Part shown: piece after piece, positions 5,669 to 6,156 of the stretch
Numbering within the stretch: position 1 is the first letter of the stretch
How the letters are laid out: each line of letters starts with the position of its first letter
Source of the DNA: Holophagae bacterium
GTDB taxonomy: Bacteria; Acidobacteriota; Thermoanaerobaculia; Thermoanaerobaculales; Sulfomarinibacteraceae
Assembly (NCBI GenBank): GCA_030609785.1
Contig: JAUWTC010000170.1
Span: forward strand, 1 to 6,156
DNA: 6,156 bases
Direction: 5' to 3'
Translations under genes and position numbers: made by a program
Notes under the pieces: generated by a model
What the model was told of the DNA's origin: nothing
Databases searched by the model: none
What the model saw: the letters and a program-made list of their open reading frames with translations, nothing else

Positions 5669-5740
5669 AATTATTTCTCCAGGCCGACCAGTGGTTTCTC
5701 GGTATGCGTAGCAGTCATGCCGCCGTTATTGCGAGCGCCG

Positions 5741-5764
5741 GCTGATAGCTGACAGCTGAGAGCT
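5741..5764. repeat. 7-nt tandem repeat (GCTGATA/GCTGACA/GCTGAGA)
   Basis: Three units, GCTGATA, GCTGACA and GCTGAGA, are followed by GCT, each unit differing at the sixth base. From the second unit on, AGCT recurs every seven bases. The array stops two bases before the acetate kinase stop codon on the minus strand, so it begins immediately after that gene. No terminator stem with a U-tract is visible here. Confidence 0.75.
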
Positions 5765-5766
5765 TG

Positions 5767-6156
5767 TCACCAGACGGTCTCCGGGGGTTCGAACGTCGGC
5801 ATGACGCCCTCGAGAACCCGGATGACGTCGCGGGCGATCGTGCGTTCTTCGTTGGTCGGTACGACCAGGGCCTTGACCTTCGAGTCTTCAGTCGAAATGA
5901 AGCCCTCGCCGCCCGCATGCGTCAAGTTGCGTTCCTCGTCAAATTCCAGGCCCATCCAGCCCATGTTCTCGAGGGCCAGCCGTCGGACTTCGGTCGAGTT
6001 CTCGCCGATCCCGCCGGTGAAGACGACGGCGTCGGCGCCGCCCATGGCTGCTGCGTAGGCGCCGATGTACTTTCGGATCCGATAGGAGAACATGCGGAAG
6101 GCAACGTCAGCCCGCTGGTTGCCTGCGGCTCGGGCCTCCTCGATCTCCCGCATGTC
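5767..6156 (-). CDS. ackA: Acetate kinase, C-terminal part (5' end lies beyond the window)
   Basis: The visible 129 residues are the last third of acetate kinase, which interconverts acetate plus ATP with acetyl phosphate plus ADP in the cytoplasm. Landmarks in this fragment are DMREIEEA at the window edge, FRMFSYRIRKYIGAY at 20-34, the nucleotide-binding FTGGIGENS at 46-54, FISTEDSKVKALVVPTNEE at 86-104 and TIARD at 106-110. These match the conserved ASKHA-fold C-terminal domain of AckA in order and spacing. A tail of about 19 residues ending PPETVW follows TIARD and is slightly longer than I expect. The reading frame is open to position 6156, so the start codon and the first two thirds are outside. 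It converges on pgsA across a 191-base repeat-containing gap. A phosphotransacetylase partner is not visible. Confidence 0.95.
   Translation of the reverse strand, partial: DMREIEEARAAGNQRADVAFRMFSYRIRKYIGAYAAAMGGADAVVFTGGIGENSTEVRRLALENMGWMGLEFDEERNLTHAGGEGFISTEDSKVKALVVPTNEERTIARDVIRVLEGVMPTFEPPETVW

Noticed and set aside
5592..5672. The inverted repeat as a standard Rho-independent terminator.
   Set aside because: The stem is long, not GC-rich at its base, has a 21-nt AT-rich loop, and is followed by AATTATTTCTCC rather than a clean T-tract. A role in termination remains possible but is not shown.

Overview
The window comes from a high-GC bacterium with a Gram-negative style gene set. The genes are ordinary bacterial ones: a Ski2-like helicase, type III pantothenate kinase, a CDP-alcohol phosphatidyltransferase and acetate kinase. 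They are separated by unusually repeat-rich boundaries. A secreted beta-helix protein and a membrane-anchored SGNH/AlgX-like protein, together with several kinds of short phased repeats, resemble what I recall from uncultured environmental lineages (Acidobacteriota, Eisenbacteria/Krumholzibacteriota or other FCB-like groups). The sequence alone does not fix the phylum.

Layout. Positions 1-334 (minus) hold the N-terminal part of a DEAD/DEAH helicase that runs off the window. Positions 335-577 are a divergent intergenic region with three kinds of short repeat, including a symmetrical array of eight GTGGAC/GTCCAC hexamers. Positions 578-1648 (plus) encode a membrane-anchored SGNH-fold protein whose last codons run into an 8-nt tandem repeat. 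Positions 1655-4050 (minus) hold two coupled genes, a secreted beta-helix protein followed by an alpha/beta hydrolase with an ATGA overlap. Positions 4051-4160 are a divergent promoter region. Positions 4161-5575 (plus) hold coaX and a pgsA-like gene, also with an ATGA overlap. Positions 5576-5766 carry a long imperfect inverted repeat and a 7-nt tandem repeat. Positions 5767-6156 (minus) hold the C-terminal part of acetate kinase, whose 5' end lies beyond the window.

How the genes work together. coaX (first step of coenzyme A synthesis) and the pgsA-like gene (phospholipid head-group synthesis) form a short, apparently co-translated operon behind a good sigma-70-like promoter. Acetate kinase links acetyl-phosphate, and so acetyl-CoA, to ATP, but it is a separate convergent gene. 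The beta-helix protein and the hydrolase are translationally coupled, but no shared pathway can be read from the sequence. I see no CRISPR array, transposase, phage gene, tRNA or rRNA, and no clear new defence or biosynthetic system. The most unusual content is the repeat architecture at the gene boundaries and a hint of leaderless transcription.
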